From Psychrobacillus insolitus (GTDB taxonomy: Bacteria; Bacillota; Bacilli; Bacillales_A; Planococcaceae): a stretch of DNA of 54,736 bases. Location of the stretch: NCBI RefSeq assembly GCF_003254155.1, contig NZ_QKZI01000009.1, positions 720-55,455 on the forward strand, written 5' to 3'. The notes beneath the pieces were generated by a model. That model had not been told where the DNA came from. It ran no database searches and saw only the letters and a program-made list of their open reading frames with translations. This document shows, in pieces, positions 53,463 through 54,736 of the stretch (its first letter is position 1; each line of letters begins with the position of its first letter). The position numbers and the translations under genes were made by a program.

Positions 53463-54050
53463 AATCCCCAACGATTGCTAAACAATCTGGTCATAAATCG
53501 CATCAAACGATTATGGAGCATTACATTAACTTGAAAAGCAGTGATGTGGATGAATTTTTATAAAAGTGAAGATTAATGGATTCGTTATCACCCAATTTTT
53601 GTTCGTAGTTTTGTAGGCGTATCATTGTCTTCGTATATAAAAGAACCAGTTAAATACTCTTAGAAACACAGATTCTATTTTCTAAAATTGCAAAGCGCAT
53701 CAATTCCTTCAAGCTCCCATTTTCATTGAGTTTCTCTTCTGCCATCCATGAAAGTGGGCCACTAGTGGCCCAAAATAATCATTTAAATTATATAAATATT
53801 AGATATAATGCTTCACTTATAGACAACTAATCACATGTAGATCACGAGATTCTTTTATCATATAAGGATCTTTTTTTTATGTTTTTTTGATTTTCACCGA
53901 GCATATTCTTCTTTAAATTCTTGGGTAACAGTAACCTTTGGTCGACCGAAACTGTGCCATTTTGCAAAGCTACTTCAATTCCTTCACGCTGCCGTTTTCG
54001 AATTCGATCGCGTTCCTCATTAGCCTTCCATGAAAGGATTTGTAAGACAG
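53463..54050. repeat. Long direct repeat, right copy
   Basis: Same content as 47719-48273: recombinase tail reading TIAKQSGHKSHQTIMEHYIN, spacer with GGCCACTAGTGGCC, and resolvase fragment. The recombinase tail has no upstream part here, so this copy is a partial duplicate. Confidence 0.92.
53895..54050 (-). pseudogene. Resolvase fragment, copy D
   Basis: It matches the 27240-27395 portion of the complete resolvase gene. It then joins directly, in the wrong order, to sequence like 26915-27130, which lies downstream of the complete gene. The joint is therefore a rearrangement between two resolvase copies. Confidence 0.8.
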
Positions 54051-54059
54051 AGATAATAT

Positions 54060-54290
54060 TCTAAGCGTGGAGTATCTGAAGTGGAGAAGTGTATGTTGAA
54101 ATTAGCCTTAAAATAAAAGGACTTTCACTAGCTTTTACTTGAGAAAGGTATTGAAGGTCCTCCTAACATGGGTTCAATTATGAAAAAGTACTTGATTGAA
54201 ATTTCCCGGTATTGTCCTAATTCTTTCTTTTTTAATGGAGAGAGGAAATATGTGAAATGAGTTTCTTCTATTGTTTAAGTTTCGGTAAAT
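54060..54290. repeat. Copy of the resolvase downstream region
   Basis: Bases including TGTTGAAATTAG, a diverged AAAGGACTTTCACTAGC / ATTGAAGGTCCTCC terminator and AAATATGTGAAATGAGTTTC correspond to 26930-27125. No coding part of the resolvase follows. Confidence 0.7.
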
Positions 54291-54413
54291 CGGTGATTCG
54301 ACATTATCGTTTAGAAATTCCGAGAAAAAACTTGCTATAATATTTGAAGGGTGGTATGATTATCACCTGTCGTATTAATCACTAAATTTCTTTAAAACGA
54401 AATTAAAAAGTTA

Positions 54414-54442
54414 TTGACAACGATATTGTAATTTGTTAAGAT
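54414..54442 (+). promoter_or_regulatory. rRNA operon promoter
   Basis: TTGACA (54414-54419), a 17-bp spacer and TAAGAT (54437-54442), about 200 bases before the 16S gene. The leader contains the GAAAACTGAAC motif common in Bacillales rRNA leaders. Confidence 0.85.
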
Positions 54443-54647
54443 ATAAAGGTTGCCAAGGAAAACACGGTGACGAAAAGTGAACATTGAAAACTGAACATGC
54501 AAAACGTTAAGACATACAGCTTGAAAACTAACTTCGGTTAGCTCGATAGCAAAACATTTTTGACATCATTTAATGATGATGCCAGCAAAACAAAATGAGC
54601 TTTTAAACTAGTTCTAATTTGTTAGTTTCCTTTTGGAAGCTAACTAT

Positions 54648-54736
54648 TATGGAGAGTTTGATCCTGGCTCAGGACGAACGCTGGCGGCATGCCTAATACA
54701 TGCAAGTCGAGCGAATGATGAAGAAGCTTGCTTCTT
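54648..54736 (+). rRNA. rrs: 16S ribosomal RNA, 5' end
   Basis: The sequence GGAGAGTTTGATCCTGG and the following GCTGGCGGCATGCCTAATAC are the universal 16S 5' region. It is cut by the window end after ~89 bases. The variable bases after CAAGTCGAGCGAATGATG are of Bacillales type. The exact mature 5' end is uncertain by a few bases. Confidence 0.98.

Overview
The window is Gram-positive, low-GC Bacillales DNA (Bacillaceae/Planococcaceae type). The evidence is strong Shine-Dalgarno sequences, frequent GTG/TTG starts, a KinB-type kinase, a yybP-ykoY riboswitch, a YhdP/YhdQ/YhdT-like locus, Fur boxes of Bacillus type and, at the right edge, the first ~90 nt of a 16S rRNA gene behind a sigma-A rRNA promoter. 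No genus can be fixed from the sequence alone.

Layout. 0-10 kb: a truncated serine-recombinase copy runs off the left edge. It is followed by Mn-catalase, a LysE exporter, an amino-acid permease, an MBL hydrolase, an ORF-less group II intron inserted beside an interspersed hairpin repeat, a KinB-like sensor kinase with a small coupled ORF, and remnants of a group II intron reverse transcriptase and an IS6 transposase. 10.4-19.9 kb: a seven-gene Fur-controlled operon for a citrate/diaminopropane hydroxamate siderophore (rhb/schizokinen type). 20-26 kb: TerC under a Mn2+ riboswitch, then MerR plus two CNNM/CorC ion transporters with a repeated leader hairpin. 26-31 kb: a YrzF-like kinase, a complete serine recombinase, a PadR-DUF2812 pair behind two identical dyads, and broken genes. 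31-35 kb: a GGDEF/EAL protein paired with an atypical ketoacyl synthase. 35.8-42.4 kb: two IclR regulators divergent from an MFS / BKACE (DUF849) / thioesterase / CoA-transferase catabolic set. It resembles the lower part of carnitine breakdown without the dehydrogenase, and has a near-perfect cre site upstream. 43-44 kb: a Ca2+/H+ antiporter. 44.7-47.8 kb: a three-gene AbrB / HipA-like kinase / small-protein operon, a C-free heptanucleotide repeat array, and a tyrosine recombinase. 48.5-53.4 kb: a Fur-controlled siderophore uptake locus (binding lipoprotein divergent from two permeases, an ATPase and a FhuF-like reductase). It lies exactly between two ~0.56-kb direct repeats made of recombinase debris. 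54.4 kb to end: rRNA operon start.

How it fits together. The siderophore biosynthesis operon and the uptake locus are both under Fur-like boxes and probably form one iron-acquisition system, since the binding protein and permeases resemble the B. subtilis YfiYZ/YfhA hydroxamate system. The accessory stretches are dense with decayed recombinases, transposases, an intron and repeats, so the window looks like a chromosomal region next to an rRNA operon that has repeatedly taken in DNA. The strongest candidates for something undescribed are the AbrB/HipA-like/135-aa module, the adjacent heptad array, and the direct-repeat-flanked iron cassette.
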